Made by a program: the position numbers and the translations under genes
In this document: positions 40,691 through 48,979 of the stretch, in pieces
Layout: each line of letters begins with the position of its first letter
Numbering within the stretch: position 1 is the first letter of the stretch
NCBI RefSeq assembly: GCF_017301635.1
Contig: NZ_CP071091.1
Span: forward strand, 7,866,501-7,930,500
Origin: Myxococcus landrumus
GTDB taxonomy: Bacteria; Myxococcota; Myxococcia; Myxococcales; Myxococcaceae
Reading direction: 5' to 3'
Length of the DNA: 64,000 nt
Notes under the pieces: model-generated
Told to the model about the DNA's origin: nothing
What the model saw: only the letters and a program-made list of their open reading frames with translations
The model's database searches: none

Positions 40691-41623
40691 TCACGTGGGC
40701 GCGGGGGCGTAGACGCGCAGCGCCGCGGAGGCCACCTCGAAGTGCATGGGCGTGCGCCCGATGAGCTCTCCATCCGCGTTGACCTCGCGCGCGGGCGTGG
40801 CCTCCACGTACAGCCGTGAGGCGTGCAGCGAGGTGACGGCGGGATTCTCCACGTGCTCTCCGGTGCGCGTCGACAGGGCCACGCGTGCGAGCGTGGCCAG
40901 GTCCTGGAGCTGGCCCAGGCCCGTGCCCTCGCGGCCGGAGCTCGAGGAGGGCGCGGCGACGGCGTAGACGTGAAGCCTGCGGTCATCGAGCCGGGCGTCG
41001 GGGTCCACCATGTTTCCGGCGCCGTGGTACAGGCCGTTGCCCACCACGAGCTGAAGCACGTCCAGCTCCAGCTCCTGTGCGTCGGCCTTCACGCGGACGC
41101 GGAAGGGCCGCAGCTCGCGGGCCTCGGCGGCGGCGGCCATGGGATAGGCGAGCTTGCCCAGGCGCTGCTTGAGTCCCTTCGTGAGCCGCCGCGCGATTCC
41201 CGCGGTGAGGCCCAGGCTCGCGGCGTTGAGGAAGGGGCGCCCGTTGGCGAGTCCCACGTCCACGCGCACGGTGTGCCCGCGAGCGATGACGTCACACGCG
41301 GCCTCCAGGTCGGGAGGGATGCCCAGTGTGCGCGCGAAGTCATTGCCGGTGCCGAGCGGGAGCACGCCGAGCGTCACGTCGCGTCCCAGGAGGTGGGCCA
41401 CCGCGCCGCTGAGCGTCCCGTCTCCCCCTCCGATGAGGATGCGGCGCGTGCCTCGCTCCAGGAGCTGCTCCAGCACGTGTCGCAGCCGTCGGCTTCGCGA
41501 CAGCGCGTGGCTCTCCGTGAGGGCGACACCTCGCGCCGCGAGGGCGTTTCTCGCGAGGCTGAAGGCTTCCCGGCCCAGGCGGGAATGCGTATTGACCACG
41601 AGCGCCGCGGTCCCAGGGGCCAC
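40691..41623 (-). CDS. Diacylglycerol/lipid kinase family protein, YegS-like
   Basis: The 310-residue protein has the DAGK catalytic fold: GGGDGTLS near residue 65, the LPLGTGNDFARTLG phosphate loop near 90, and DARLDDRRLHVYAV near 210. Members phosphorylate diacylglycerol, sphingoid or similar lipids in the cytoplasm. The start is a GTG with a weak ribosome site. It is convergent with hrcA and is followed by the 545-base non-coding stretch. The acceptor lipid is unknown. Confidence 0.9.
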   Translation of the reverse strand: MAPGTAALVVNTHSRLGREAFSLARNALAARGVALTESHALSRSRRLRHVLEQLLERGTRRILIGGGDGTLSGAVAHLLGRDVTLGVLPLGTGNDFARTLGIPPDLEAACDVIARGHTVRVDVGLANGRPFLNAASLGLTAGIARRLTKGLKQRLGKLAYPMAAAAEARELRPFRVRVKADAQELELDVLQLVVGNGLYHGAGNMVDPDARLDDRRLHVYAVAAPSSSSGREGTGLGQLQDLATLARVALSTRTGEHVENPAVTSLHASRLYVEATPAREVNADGELIGRTPMHFEVASAALRVYAPAPT

Positions 41624-42168
41624 GGCGCGTTCTCGGGGGAGCTCGATGAGCGCGGGTTCCAGGGGCCTCCTCCTTTTGACGTGCCAGATAAGATGCGTAC
41701 GCGAAGGCGCGAGGACCAGGGGACCTCGGGGCGAGTGACACCGTCACTTCGTGCTCGGAGGGGAGCCTGGGGGGCGAGGGCTCCGCGCTTCGCGGGAGGG
41801 CCACGGGCGAGCGCCTGCGGCCAGCGTCGTGGGCGGCGTTCATCCGGTGCGCGGTCGCTGGTCGTGCTGGGCGTCAGTGATATCCACGAGGGCGAAGCGC
41901 CGCGTGATGCGCGGGCGCGCTGTTCGTCGGCGGTGCGGCCAACGCTCCAGCGATGACGCCCGGTCCGCGCTCGACGTTGTTCGAGCCCCGCGCTTGCGAG
42001 TCATCGTCGTGGGGTGCGCGCACGGTGTGCGCACGGTGCGGAGATGCGCAGTGACGCCTCGGTGGACAGAGGTGGCGGGTGCACCCCTTCCCCGCGACAG
42101 TGGGGCTGCGCACCTTCCAGGCGCGGCCGGCTCCTTGCCGGCGAAGCGCAATGCCTGGAGGTGGATGC
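41624..42168. other. Gene-free stretch with inverted GTGCGC repeats
   Basis: This 545-base interval lies between the divergent lipid-kinase and histone-like genes. Long open frames cross it, but they are Arg/Ala/Gly-rich and lack normal codon structure, so I see no gene. It includes GTGCGCGCACGGTGTGCGCACGGTGCG near 42016-42042, which contains two self-complementary blocks, and TTTTGACGTGCC near 41673. These may be regulatory, but no promoter is convincing. Confidence 0.4.
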
Positions 42169-42684
42169 ATGGCGAGAGGCAGCAAGGCGAAATACACGGC
42201 GAAGCAGAAGCGGATGGCCCGTCACATCGAGAAGGGCTACGAGGGCCGAGGGTCGGCGGAGAAGACGGCCGAAGCTCGCGCCTGGGCCACGGTGAACAAG
42301 GTCACCGGGGGTGGGCTGAAGAAGCGCAAGGCGAAGTCCGCGCGCCGCAGGCTCAAGTCGCGTGTCGGCGCGAGGAAGACCGCGGCGCGCAAGAGTGGTG
42401 GGCGCGTCGCGGCGAAGCGTGTCTCGAGGACCGCCGGAGCCCGGACCGCCGCGAGGAAGGCGGGCAGGCGCGTCACCGCGAAGCGCGTCACGAGGACTCG
42501 TCGGCCCGTGCGTGCCGTGCGCTCCGGAAGCAAGACCACCGCGCGCAGCGGAACCGCGGGCCGCAGGGCCACCGCGCGGCGGAAGTCCACGAGCGTGCGC
42601 TCCCGAGGGGGGGCGCGCACGACGCGTCGAACCAGCACCGTCAGGCGCACGGGTGTGCGAAGCCGGGGTGGTTCGCGCAGGTAG
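42169..42684 (+). CDS. Plasmid-stabilisation-like domain fused to a histone-H1-like basic tail
   Basis: The 171-residue product starts with about 50 residues of the small domain often annotated as plasmid stabilisation protein (KRMARHIEKGYEGRGSAEKTAEARAWATVNK). It then becomes a Lys/Arg/Ala/Thr/Ser-rich tail with repeated elements such as ARKTAARKSGGRVAAKRV, TAARKAGRRVTAKRV and SVRSRGGARTTRRTSTV. The tail resembles eukaryotic H1 or bacterial KR-rich chromatin proteins and would bind DNA. GGAGG at 42157-42161 sits 7 bases before the ATG, well placed; longer in-frame starts add unlikely sequence. Nucleoid compaction in spores or stress is a reasonable inference, not shown. Confidence 0.8.
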   Translation: MARGSKAKYTAKQKRMARHIEKGYEGRGSAEKTAEARAWATVNKVTGGGLKKRKAKSARRRLKSRVGARKTAARKSGGRVAAKRVSRTAGARTAARKAGRRVTAKRVTRTRRPVRAVRSGSKTTARSGTAGRRATARRKSTSVRSRGGARTTRRTSTVRRTGVRSRGGSRR

Positions 42685-42699
42685 CACGAGCGCTCTTCG

Positions 42700-42724
42700 G
42701 CCCCAGCCCTTCGTGGGGTGGGGC
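42700..42724. terminator. Hairpin between convergent genes
   Basis: GCCCCA-G-CCC at 42700-42709 pairs with GGG-G-TGGGGC up to 42724, one mismatch, around a TTCGT loop. It lies 15 bases after the histone-like gene's stop and 14 bases before the convergent HAD gene's stop. No T-run follows. Confidence 0.45.
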
Positions 42725-42737
42725 GCGAGGAGTCGCC

Positions 42738-43454
42738 TCAGCGGGACTCGTCATCCTTGCTCGCGGAGACCGCGCCCGGCCCGTTCCAGGGCCAGTCGGC
42801 GGAAGACTCCTCATCCAAGCGCAAGAGCTCCGCGGGGTCCTTCACCAGGGCACGGCACCCCGCCGCGCGCAGGTCCTCGGCGGAGAAGCCTCCCGACAGC
42901 ACCCCCACCGTGGCCAGGCCCAGCTTGCTGGCGGCCAACGCGTCGTGTGGCGAGTCGCCCACCACCACCGTCACGGTGGCCTCGGGCTTTCCCAGCCGGG
43001 CGAGCGCGGCCTCGAAGATGTCCGGCTCGGGCTTGCTCGCCGCCGCGTCCTCCTTGGACGTCCGCGCCTCGAACAGGCCCTCGATGCCGCACAGGCGCAC
43101 GTAGTGCTTGAGCTCCTCGTCCTTCGCGCTGGAGGCCAGGGCGATGCGCCGGCCCTTCTGGTGCAGCCGCTGGAACAGCTCCCGCACGCGGGGAAGCGGG
43201 CGCACCTTGGGGAGGAACTCCCTCAGGAAGAGGGTGGCGCGGTACTCCTCCAGCTCCTTGCCGAAGCGCTCCAGCTCTTCGTCGTTGAAGAAGATGGGGA
43301 TGAGCTGGTCGGCGCCCTTGCCAATCTGGCTGCGCACGTGCGCGAAGGGGATGTCCCGGCCGAAGTGCAGGAACGCGCGCCGCCAGGCTTCGGCGTGCTC
43401 ATCCACCGAGTCCACCAGCGTGCCGTCCACGTCGAAGATGACGTTCTCCACCAT
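42738..43454 (-). CDS. HAD-superfamily phosphatase, phosphoglycolate-phosphatase-like
   Basis: The 238-residue protein has the four HAD motifs: IFDVDGTLVDS (nucleophile Asp near residue 8), the Ser in LASSAKDEEL, the Lys region ASKPEPDIF and VVGDSPHDALAA. A helical cap lies between residues 20 and 90. Such enzymes dephosphorylate phosphoglycolate or sugar phosphates in the cytoplasm. A 13-residue Ser/Asp/Trp tail is unusual but not obviously important. It is 42 bases upstream of, and on the same strand as, the lipoprotein gene 43497-44297. Confidence 0.92.
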   Translation of the reverse strand: MVENVIFDVDGTLVDSVDEHAEAWRRAFLHFGRDIPFAHVRSQIGKGADQLIPIFFNDEELERFGKELEEYRATLFLREFLPKVRPLPRVRELFQRLHQKGRRIALASSAKDEELKHYVRLCGIEGLFEARTSKEDAAASKPEPDIFEAALARLGKPEATVTVVVGDSPHDALAASKLGLATVGVLSGGFSAEDLRAAGCRALVKDPAELLRLDEESSADWPWNGPGAVSASKDDESR

Positions 43455-43496
43455 CGCGCGCCTCCGGGGCGAAAGTGGGGACGGCTCGGGTGTCGG

Positions 43497-44297
43497 TCAA
43501 CCACCCGAGGGTGGGTTCTGGGTGGCCGACTCCACGAGTGTTCGCGTCTGCACATCGTAGCCCTCGGGCGCGACGAGGGTGAAGGCGTCGTTGGGGGGAG
43601 GGCTCGCCAGCTCCACGCGAGAGAGCACGGTCTCGCCCACCTTGCGGCCCCCCAGCCAGCGGGTGAGGCGCTTGGGCACGCACAAGCCCAGGGCTTCGTC
43701 GCAGTGCTCCTCATCCATGCGCACCTCCGCCTCCGTGCCGTCCGGCGCGCGCGTGCGCTTCTCCAGGAAGTCCAGCCCGGGCCAGCGCAGCACGTACACC
43801 AGGGCCACGCCTCCGGCTTCCTCGCCCAGTGTCAGCGAGAGCTCCACGGCCTCGGGGGCGCGGGCGTGCTGGGTGCGGCGGAGGGTGGCGCCTCGGGACA
43901 CGAGCGGCGCGCGGAAGCCCTCCGGCGTGAAGACACCAAAGGTCTCGGTGAGGAAGCCCGCGAGCTTGGCGGGGGGCAGCTCCGACTTGAAGGTGGTGAA
44001 GCGCTTCTCGCCATCAAGTTGCTCGAACAGGTGGGTTCCATCCCAGGCGAAGATGCGGGAGGCGGGGGCGCCCAGCGTGCCGCGCATGCGCTGGGGGGCG
44101 CGGTACTGGAAGGAGAAGGGAACGGCGTCCAGGCCCTCGTCCTTCACCGTGCCGGCGATGTGGTAGCCGCCCAGCTTCGTGTCGCGCTCCACCAGCCGTT
44201 GCTTCACCTTCGCGGACAGCTCCGCGGTGTCATCCGACTTGCGAGTGCAGCCGGAGAGGGTGAGCACGAGACAGGGCACGAGGACGCGAAGGGACAT
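43497..44297 (-). CDS. Outer-membrane lipoprotein, LolA/DUF4292-like fold
   Basis: The 266-residue product begins with a lipoprotein signal (LVLTLSGC; Cys in LSGC). The body has alternating strands reminiscent of LolA/LolB-like lipid-binding halves, with FQYRAPQRMRGTL and WDGTHLFEQLDGEKRFTTF. It also carries a Cys pair in HCDEALGLC near residue 210. I chose the ATG at 44297 for the signal peptide; a longer open frame has no signal. Function unknown, probably an envelope lipoprotein that handles lipid or hydrophobic ligands. Confidence 0.75.
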   Translation of the reverse strand: MSLRVLVPCLVLTLSGCTRKSDDTAELSAKVKQRLVERDTKLGGYHIAGTVKDEGLDAVPFSFQYRAPQRMRGTLGAPASRIFAWDGTHLFEQLDGEKRFTTFKSELPPAKLAGFLTETFGVFTPEGFRAPLVSRGATLRRTQHARAPEAVELSLTLGEEAGGVALVYVLRWPGLDFLEKRTRAPDGTEAEVRMDEEHCDEALGLCVPKRLTRWLGGRKVGETVLSRVELASPPPNDAFTLVAPEGYDVQTRTLVESATQNPPSGG

Positions 44298-44326
44298 GGG
44301 GCGGGAGTGGGGCAGGAGGAGGGCTG

Positions 44327-44363
44327 AAAAGCAAGGAGGCCCGCCTGTCGCCAGGGGGCCTCC
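44327..44363 (-). terminator. Rho-independent terminator of the small lipoprotein gene
   Basis: Read on the minus strand, GGAGGCCC and GGGCCTCC (44335-44342 and 44356-44363) form an 8-base-pair stem with a 13-base loop, followed by TTGCTTTT. It lies 33 bases after the stop codon of the gene ending at 44397. Confidence 0.75.
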
Positions 44364-44396
44364 CAAAAGTTGCCGCCGTGTGGGCCGGCAGCTCGA

Positions 44397-44744
44397 CTAC
44401 TTCACCGCCACGCCAGTGGCCGTGGAGGAGGTCACGCCGATGATGGTGCCGAACAGGGCGTAGATGCCGTGACGGGGCGTGGTGGCCGCACCCTTCAGGT
44501 CAACCTTGGACGCGCCCATGGCCTTGGCCTCGGCGATCAGGAGCTTGTTGACGACGGTGTCCAGGTCGCTCTGGACGATGTCGATGATGTGGAAGATGGC
44601 GGTCAGGCCCAGCGCGTTGGTCTGGATGACGGCCACGGCCTCACCGTTGGCGGCAATCTCGTTACCGGAGACAACGGCGCTCTCGACGCTGGTGCAGCCG
44701 ATGAGGCTGGACGCGGCAACGGCCGACAGGATGAGCTTCTTCAT
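44397..44744 (-). CDS. Small lipoprotein, possibly TRL-like
   Basis: The 115-residue product has a lipoprotein signal (ILSAVAASSLIGC). The mature part is about 98 residues, with NALGLTAIFHIIDIVQSDLDTVVNKLL and GIYALFGTIIGVTSSTATGVAVK at the end. Size and the ending recall the TRL-like family of small lipoproteins, but the match is weak. It has a clean promoter and terminator, so it is a stand-alone transcription unit that may be well expressed. Confidence 0.75.
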   Translation of the reverse strand: MKKLILSAVAASSLIGCTSVESAVVSGNEIAANGEAVAVIQTNALGLTAIFHIIDIVQSDLDTVVNKLLIAEAKAMGASKVDLKGAATTPRHGIYALFGTIIGVTSSTATGVAVK

Positions 44745-44830
44745 GGTTTTCCCCTCTGGATGATGCTTGTACGGTGGTCAAGCTCCCCGAAGGGCTCTTG
44801 ACCGTTCGATTGAGACCTCAAGCGGCGGCG

Positions 44831-44858
44831 TTCGTACCAGATGTCGACTCCATGTCAA
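44831..44858 (-). promoter_or_regulatory. Candidate sigma-70 promoter of the small lipoprotein gene
   Basis: On the minus strand, consensus TTGACA (44858-44853) is followed after 16 bases by TACGAA (44836-44831). A transcript would start near 44825 and carry a leader of about 80 bases before the ATG at 44744. Confidence 0.6.
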
Positions 44859-44950
44859 GGTCCGTCCGGACACACTGTGTGTCCGTTGGGACTGCGTGCT
44901 CGCGTTGCAATGCCCATCTCGCCTTGCTAGCCCCAGCACGAGGCTCCTGA

Positions 44951-45946
44951 ATGGACATGGTCCCCGCCGCGCGACCCGCACCCCGGTACTGGCTTCACCT
45001 GTTGCTGTTGTTGTTGACGGTGGTGACGACGTTCACGTCGTACCTGCTCTACTTCCACTTCCAGCGGCCCTACTCCCCCGGGGAGATTTCACCGGAGGCG
45101 GCCTCGCGGGCGCTGTCGTTCAGCCTGTCGCTGCTGGCCATCCTGGGCTCGCACGAGATGGGCCACTACGTGCTGGCGCGCATCCACCGGGTGGACACGT
45201 CGCTGCCCTACTTCATCCCCTTGCCCGTGTTGGGCGTGGGCACGCTGGGCGCCGTCATCCGCATCCGCGACCGCATCCCGAATCGCAATGCGCTGGTGGA
45301 CATTGGCGCGGCGGGACCGCTGGCGGGACTGGTGGTGGCGCTGCCCATCCTCTTCTGGGGGCTGTCGCACTCCACGGTGGTGGACGCGCCGCGAATCCCC
45401 TCGCAGTTTCCGGGCGACTCGTCGCTGTGGGTCTACGGCCGGGAGCTCTTCACCTGGGTGATGGCGAAGGTGACCCACGCGCCGCCCGCGCCGGAGGAGG
45501 CCTTCCATGGCGTCCAGACGGTGTTTGGTGACAGCCTGTTGATGAAAGGGCTGACATGGCTGGCACTGGGGCCCGTGCCGGAGGGGAAGGACGTGCTGGT
45601 TCATCCCGTGGTCATCGCGGGTTGGTTCGGGTTGCTCGTCACGCTGCTCAACCTGATGCCGATAGGGCAACTGGACGGGGGGCACCTGGCCTTCGCGCTC
45701 CTGGGCCGTCATGCGCACTGGGTGGGCCGGGCCATGGCCGCGCTGCTGTTGTTCCTCACGTTGTTCGTCACCGCGTCCTGGGGGCTGTGGCTCCTGGTGA
45801 CGAGCAAGGTGGTGGGCTTCGGGCATCCGGAGGTCATGGAGCCGGGGGCGCCGCTCAGTCCCTCTCGCAAGCTCATCTGTGCGCTGTGCCTCTTGGCCCT
45901 CATCGGCTGCGCGATGCCCGTGCCGCTGCGTCAGGTGGTGTCATGA
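44951..45946 (+). CDS. Site-2-protease (M50) family membrane metalloprotease
   Basis: The 331-residue protein has six or more membrane helices. The zinc site HEMGH (His68, Glu69, His72) and the second motif LMPIGQLDGGH (about 238-248) are those of M50 intramembrane proteases. Such proteases cleave anti-sigma factors or other membrane regulators; here no anti-sigma gene lies next to it. The stop overlaps the next gene's ATG (ATGA), so the two are coupled. A second in-frame ATG two codons later is possible. Confidence 0.88.
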   Translation: MDMVPAARPAPRYWLHLLLLLLTVVTTFTSYLLYFHFQRPYSPGEISPEAASRALSFSLSLLAILGSHEMGHYVLARIHRVDTSLPYFIPLPVLGVGTLGAVIRIRDRIPNRNALVDIGAAGPLAGLVVALPILFWGLSHSTVVDAPRIPSQFPGDSSLWVYGRELFTWVMAKVTHAPPAPEEAFHGVQTVFGDSLLMKGLTWLALGPVPEGKDVLVHPVVIAGWFGLLVTLLNLMPIGQLDGGHLAFALLGRHAHWVGRAMAALLLFLTLFVTASWGLWLLVTSKVVGFGHPEVMEPGAPLSPSRKLICALCLLALIGCAMPVPLRQVVS

Positions 45947-46773
45947 AGTTCCAGTGCGAGGCCTGTGAGCGGCTGATTCCGCTGGAGTCCTTCCGGATGG
46001 AGGCGGCCGTCCTGGTGGTGACGTGTCAGCGGTGCGGTGCGGAGAGCCGCGCGCGCACGACGGTGCGGGCCTCCGGCGAAGGCGCGAGCCCGGCGCAGGT
46101 CGCGACGGTGGGGGGCGCCCCGGCGATGGCGGTGTCGGGGGGCATCACAGGCTCCGCGGTGTCGGCATCCGGCGAAGGTGCGGGCCCCTCGCGTGCGCCC
46201 GTGGACGCACCCTCGGGGGCATCACCCGAGCGCGCCGGTGTCGCGCCCCTGCGGATGGTGCGGGGCGCGACGCCGCAAGGCCCCCAGGACGACGAGGCCC
46301 TCTTCACTCCGCCCGCGGGCCACTGCCCCAAGTGTGTCTCGGTGCGGCGGCCGACGGCGCTGTCCTGCTCCCAGTGCGGCTTGGTCTACGCCAACTTCGT
46401 GGCGGAGGACCACACGCCCTCGGCGGAGCTGATGGCCGCCTGGCGCGCCCTGGCGGCGTGCTGGGAGGAGTGGCCCGAGCATGAGCGGTTCCTGTCGACG
46501 GCCATGGGGCGTGGAGAGCTGGCCTCGGCGGGTCGCCTGTACCGCGTGAGGTTGGCGCGGGTGCCGGACGACGCGATGGCCCAGCGGGCTCGCGAGGAAG
46601 TGGTGCGCCGGGCCACCCTGGTGGTGACGACGGAGGCGGAGCCGCAGGGCCCCTCCTTGTTGAAGCGTCGGCTGCGAGGCGGCGCCATCGCCGTGCTCTC
46701 CCTGGTCATGCTGGTGCTCCTCACGTACGTCATGCAGCGCATGCGGATGTTGTTCGCCGGCAACGTGCCCTGA
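45943..46773 (+). CDS. Zinc-ribbon membrane protein of unknown function
   Basis: The 276-residue product begins with a zinc ribbon MKFQCEACER (CxxC) that pairs with CQRCGAE near residue 27. After an Ala/Gly/Ser-rich linker of about 70 residues a second ribbon appears as CPKCVS and CSQCGL (about 128-150), followed by a helical segment. A single membrane helix (GGAIAVLSLVMLVLLTYV) lies near the C-terminus. It overlaps the M50 protease gene by 4 bases, so it could be its partner or substrate. The family is unknown to me. Confidence 0.8.
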   Translation: MKFQCEACERLIPLESFRMEAAVLVVTCQRCGAESRARTTVRASGEGASPAQVATVGGAPAMAVSGGITGSAVSASGEGAGPSRAPVDAPSGASPERAGVAPLRMVRGATPQGPQDDEALFTPPAGHCPKCVSVRRPTALSCSQCGLVYANFVAEDHTPSAELMAAWRALAACWEEWPEHERFLSTAMGRGELASAGRLYRVRLARVPDDAMAQRAREEVVRRATLVVTTEAEPQGPSLLKRRLRGGAIAVLSLVMLVLLTYVMQRMRMLFAGNVP

Positions 46774-46903
46774 CCGGGCGGGGCGCCTCCCCGTGGGGCG
46801 GCCTGCCATGCGCCAGGGCCACGGGGACGGTGGACGGAAACGGGCTCCCAGCGCGGCTGGCTGCTATCGTGTCGGGCCGCTCCCGCGAGACCCACCACTC
46901 CCG

Positions 46904-48901
46904 ATGCCGCTTTCCGCCTCCCCCACACTCTCCGTCGACACCTTGCTGGGCCCCGGAGGCGCGCTCCAGGTGGCGCTGCCCGCGTACGAGCACCGCCCGG
47001 AGCAACTGCAGATGGCGCGCGCCGTGGAGCGCGCCTTCGCCGAGCGCAGCTACTTGCTGGCCGAGGCGGGCACGGGGACGGGCAAGACGCTCGCCTACCT
47101 GGTGCCCGCGTTGCTGGCCGGACGCCGCGTGGTGGTGTCCACGGCGACAAAGACGCTGCAGGACCAGATCTTCTTCAAGGACCTGCCGCTGCTGCGCGAG
47201 AAGATGGGGCTCACCTTCGAGGCCGCGTACCTCAAGGGGCGCAACAACTACCTGTGTCTGCACCGCTATGCCGCCTTCGCCAAGGAGCCGCAGTTCGGCT
47301 CGCGGGAAGAGTCGCGCTACTGGCCCAAGCTGAAGGCCTGGGCGGAGGACACGCAGACCGGAGACCGCAGCGAGCTGGACCTGCCCGAGTCCTTCAGCGC
47401 GTGGCCCCGGCTGTCCACCACGTCCGAGACGTGCGTGGGCACGCGCTGCCCGCTGTATGAGACGTGCTTCGTCACGCGCATGCGCAAGCGCGCGGAGAGC
47501 GCGGACCTGCTGGTGGTCAACCACCACCTCTTCTTCGCGGACCTGTCGCTGCGAAGCTCCGGCAAGCGCACCGAGGGCGTGTTGCCCTACTACGAAGCCG
47601 TCATCTTCGACGAGGCACACGCGCTCGAGGACGCGGCCAGCGGCCACTTCGGCGTGGGCGTGTCCAACTACCGCCTGGAGGAGCTGGCGCGAGACGCGGT
47701 GGCATCGCTGAAGGAGGACGACGCGCGGCACGCGATGCTGCGCGCGTTGTCGGCGCGGCTGCGCACCGGCGCGGATGCCTTCTTCGCGCAAGCGCCTCGC
47801 GCGCTGGGCCTGTCCGGACATGAGTCCTCCGTGGCGCTCCAGGCGGAGGCCATGGGCAAGCTGTCCAGCGCGTTGGGGGGTGTGCGCGAGGGGCTGGCCG
47901 CGCTGTCCGCCTTCACCGCGGGCGAGCGCGAGCCGGAGCTGGCCGCGATTACGCGTCGCGCGGACGAGCTGGAAGAGCAGCTCTCCTTCCTGGAGAAGGC
48001 GGAGTCCTCGGACCACGTGTACTGGGCGGAGCAGCGGGGCAAGGGGTTGTTCCTGCGCGCCAGTCCCATCGACGTGGCGAAGGAGCTGCGCGAGCGGATG
48101 TACGGCGCGCTCGACACGGTGGTGTACACGTCCGCCACGTTGGCGGCGGACAGCCGCTTCGACTTCTTCGCCCGGCGCATGGGCTTGTATGGCGAGGATG
48201 GCCAGCCGGTGACGCGCGTGCGCACGCTGGCGGTGCCCAGTCCGTTCGACTACCCGAGCCAGGCCGCGCTGTACCTGCCCACGCACCTGCCGGACCCGAG
48301 CGCCCCGGGCTTCATCGAAGCGGCGGCGGAGGAAATCATCCGGCTCTGCGAGGTGTCGGGAGGCCGGGCCTTCGTGCTCTTCACGTCACTGCGCAACATG
48401 GTGCGCGCGTACGAGCTGGCGGCGGGGCGGCTGCCGTATCAGGCGCTGCTCCAGGGCGAGCGGCCCAAGGCGCAGCTCCTGGAGGCGTTCCGCGACACGC
48501 CCAGCGTGCTCTTCGCGGCGCACAGCTTCTGGGAGGGCGTGGACGTGCCGGGGGATGCCTTGAGCCTGGTCATCATCGACCGGCTTCCCTTCGCGTCACC
48601 GGGGGACCCCCTGGTGGCGGCGCGCATCAAGCAGCTCCAGCTGCGGGGCGAGGAGCCCTTCGAGCAGTACCAGCTCCCCCAGGCGGCGCTCGCGCTGCGA
48701 CAGGGCTTCGGGCGGTTGATTCGCACCCAGTCGGACAAGGGCATCGTCGCGATGCTGGACCGGCGGATTCGCACCAAGGCGTATGGCCAGGTCTTCCTGG
48801 ACAGCCTGCCGGATGCGCGGCGGGTGGATGACCTGGTGGAGCTGAGCCGCTGGTTCAACGGGCCCGTGCGCCCGCTGCGGGCCTTGCGCCCGGTGGACTG
48901 A
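46904..48901 (+). CDS. DinG-type ATP-dependent helicase (XPD-like, Fe-S)
   Basis: The 665-residue protein has helicase motif I AEAGTGTGKTLAY (about 54-66), motif II DEAH near residue 236, and the C-terminal ATPase motifs SFWEGVDVPG and RQGFGRLIR. Four Cys suited to an Fe-S cluster are present: in NNYLC near 119, CVGTRC near 180 and ETCF just after. This defines the XPD/DinG superfamily of 5'-3' DNA helicases, which act on R-loops and damaged DNA. The start at ATG 46904 gives a family-like N-terminus; longer starts are poor. It is 130 bases after the zinc-ribbon gene. Confidence 0.92.
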   Translation: MPLSASPTLSVDTLLGPGGALQVALPAYEHRPEQLQMARAVERAFAERSYLLAEAGTGTGKTLAYLVPALLAGRRVVVSTATKTLQDQIFFKDLPLLREKMGLTFEAAYLKGRNNYLCLHRYAAFAKEPQFGSREESRYWPKLKAWAEDTQTGDRSELDLPESFSAWPRLSTTSETCVGTRCPLYETCFVTRMRKRAESADLLVVNHHLFFADLSLRSSGKRTEGVLPYYEAVIFDEAHALEDAASGHFGVGVSNYRLEELARDAVASLKEDDARHAMLRALSARLRTGADAFFAQAPRALGLSGHESSVALQAEAMGKLSSALGGVREGLAALSAFTAGEREPELAAITRRADELEEQLSFLEKAESSDHVYWAEQRGKGLFLRASPIDVAKELRERMYGALDTVVYTSATLAADSRFDFFARRMGLYGEDGQPVTRVRTLAVPSPFDYPSQAALYLPTHLPDPSAPGFIEAAAEEIIRLCEVSGGRAFVLFTSLRNMVRAYELAAGRLPYQALLQGERPKAQLLEAFRDTPSVLFAAHSFWEGVDVPGDALSLVIIDRLPFASPGDPLVAARIKQLQLRGEEPFEQYQLPQAALALRQGFGRLIRTQSDKGIVAMLDRRIRTKAYGQVFLDSLPDARRVDDLVELSRWFNGPVRPLRALRPVD

Positions 48902-48979
48902 GCGCCCCTTTCGGTGGGAAACAGCCCGAATCGGCTGCTCGTTGCGTATGCCGTTGTACCCCCGGCCCAAGGGTCCACC

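Noticed and set aside
42016-42042. GTGCGCGCAC/GTGCGCAC blocks considered as an origin, attachment site or CRISPR
   Set aside because: Only two short palindromic blocks are present, with no regular spacers, no integrase or replication gene nearby, and GC-rich sequence that makes such blocks common.
41751-44327. Long open frame on the plus strand across the histone-like, HAD and lipoprotein genes
   Set aside because: It lies over three genes with clear family motifs and gives an Arg/Gly/Ala-rich product without motifs.
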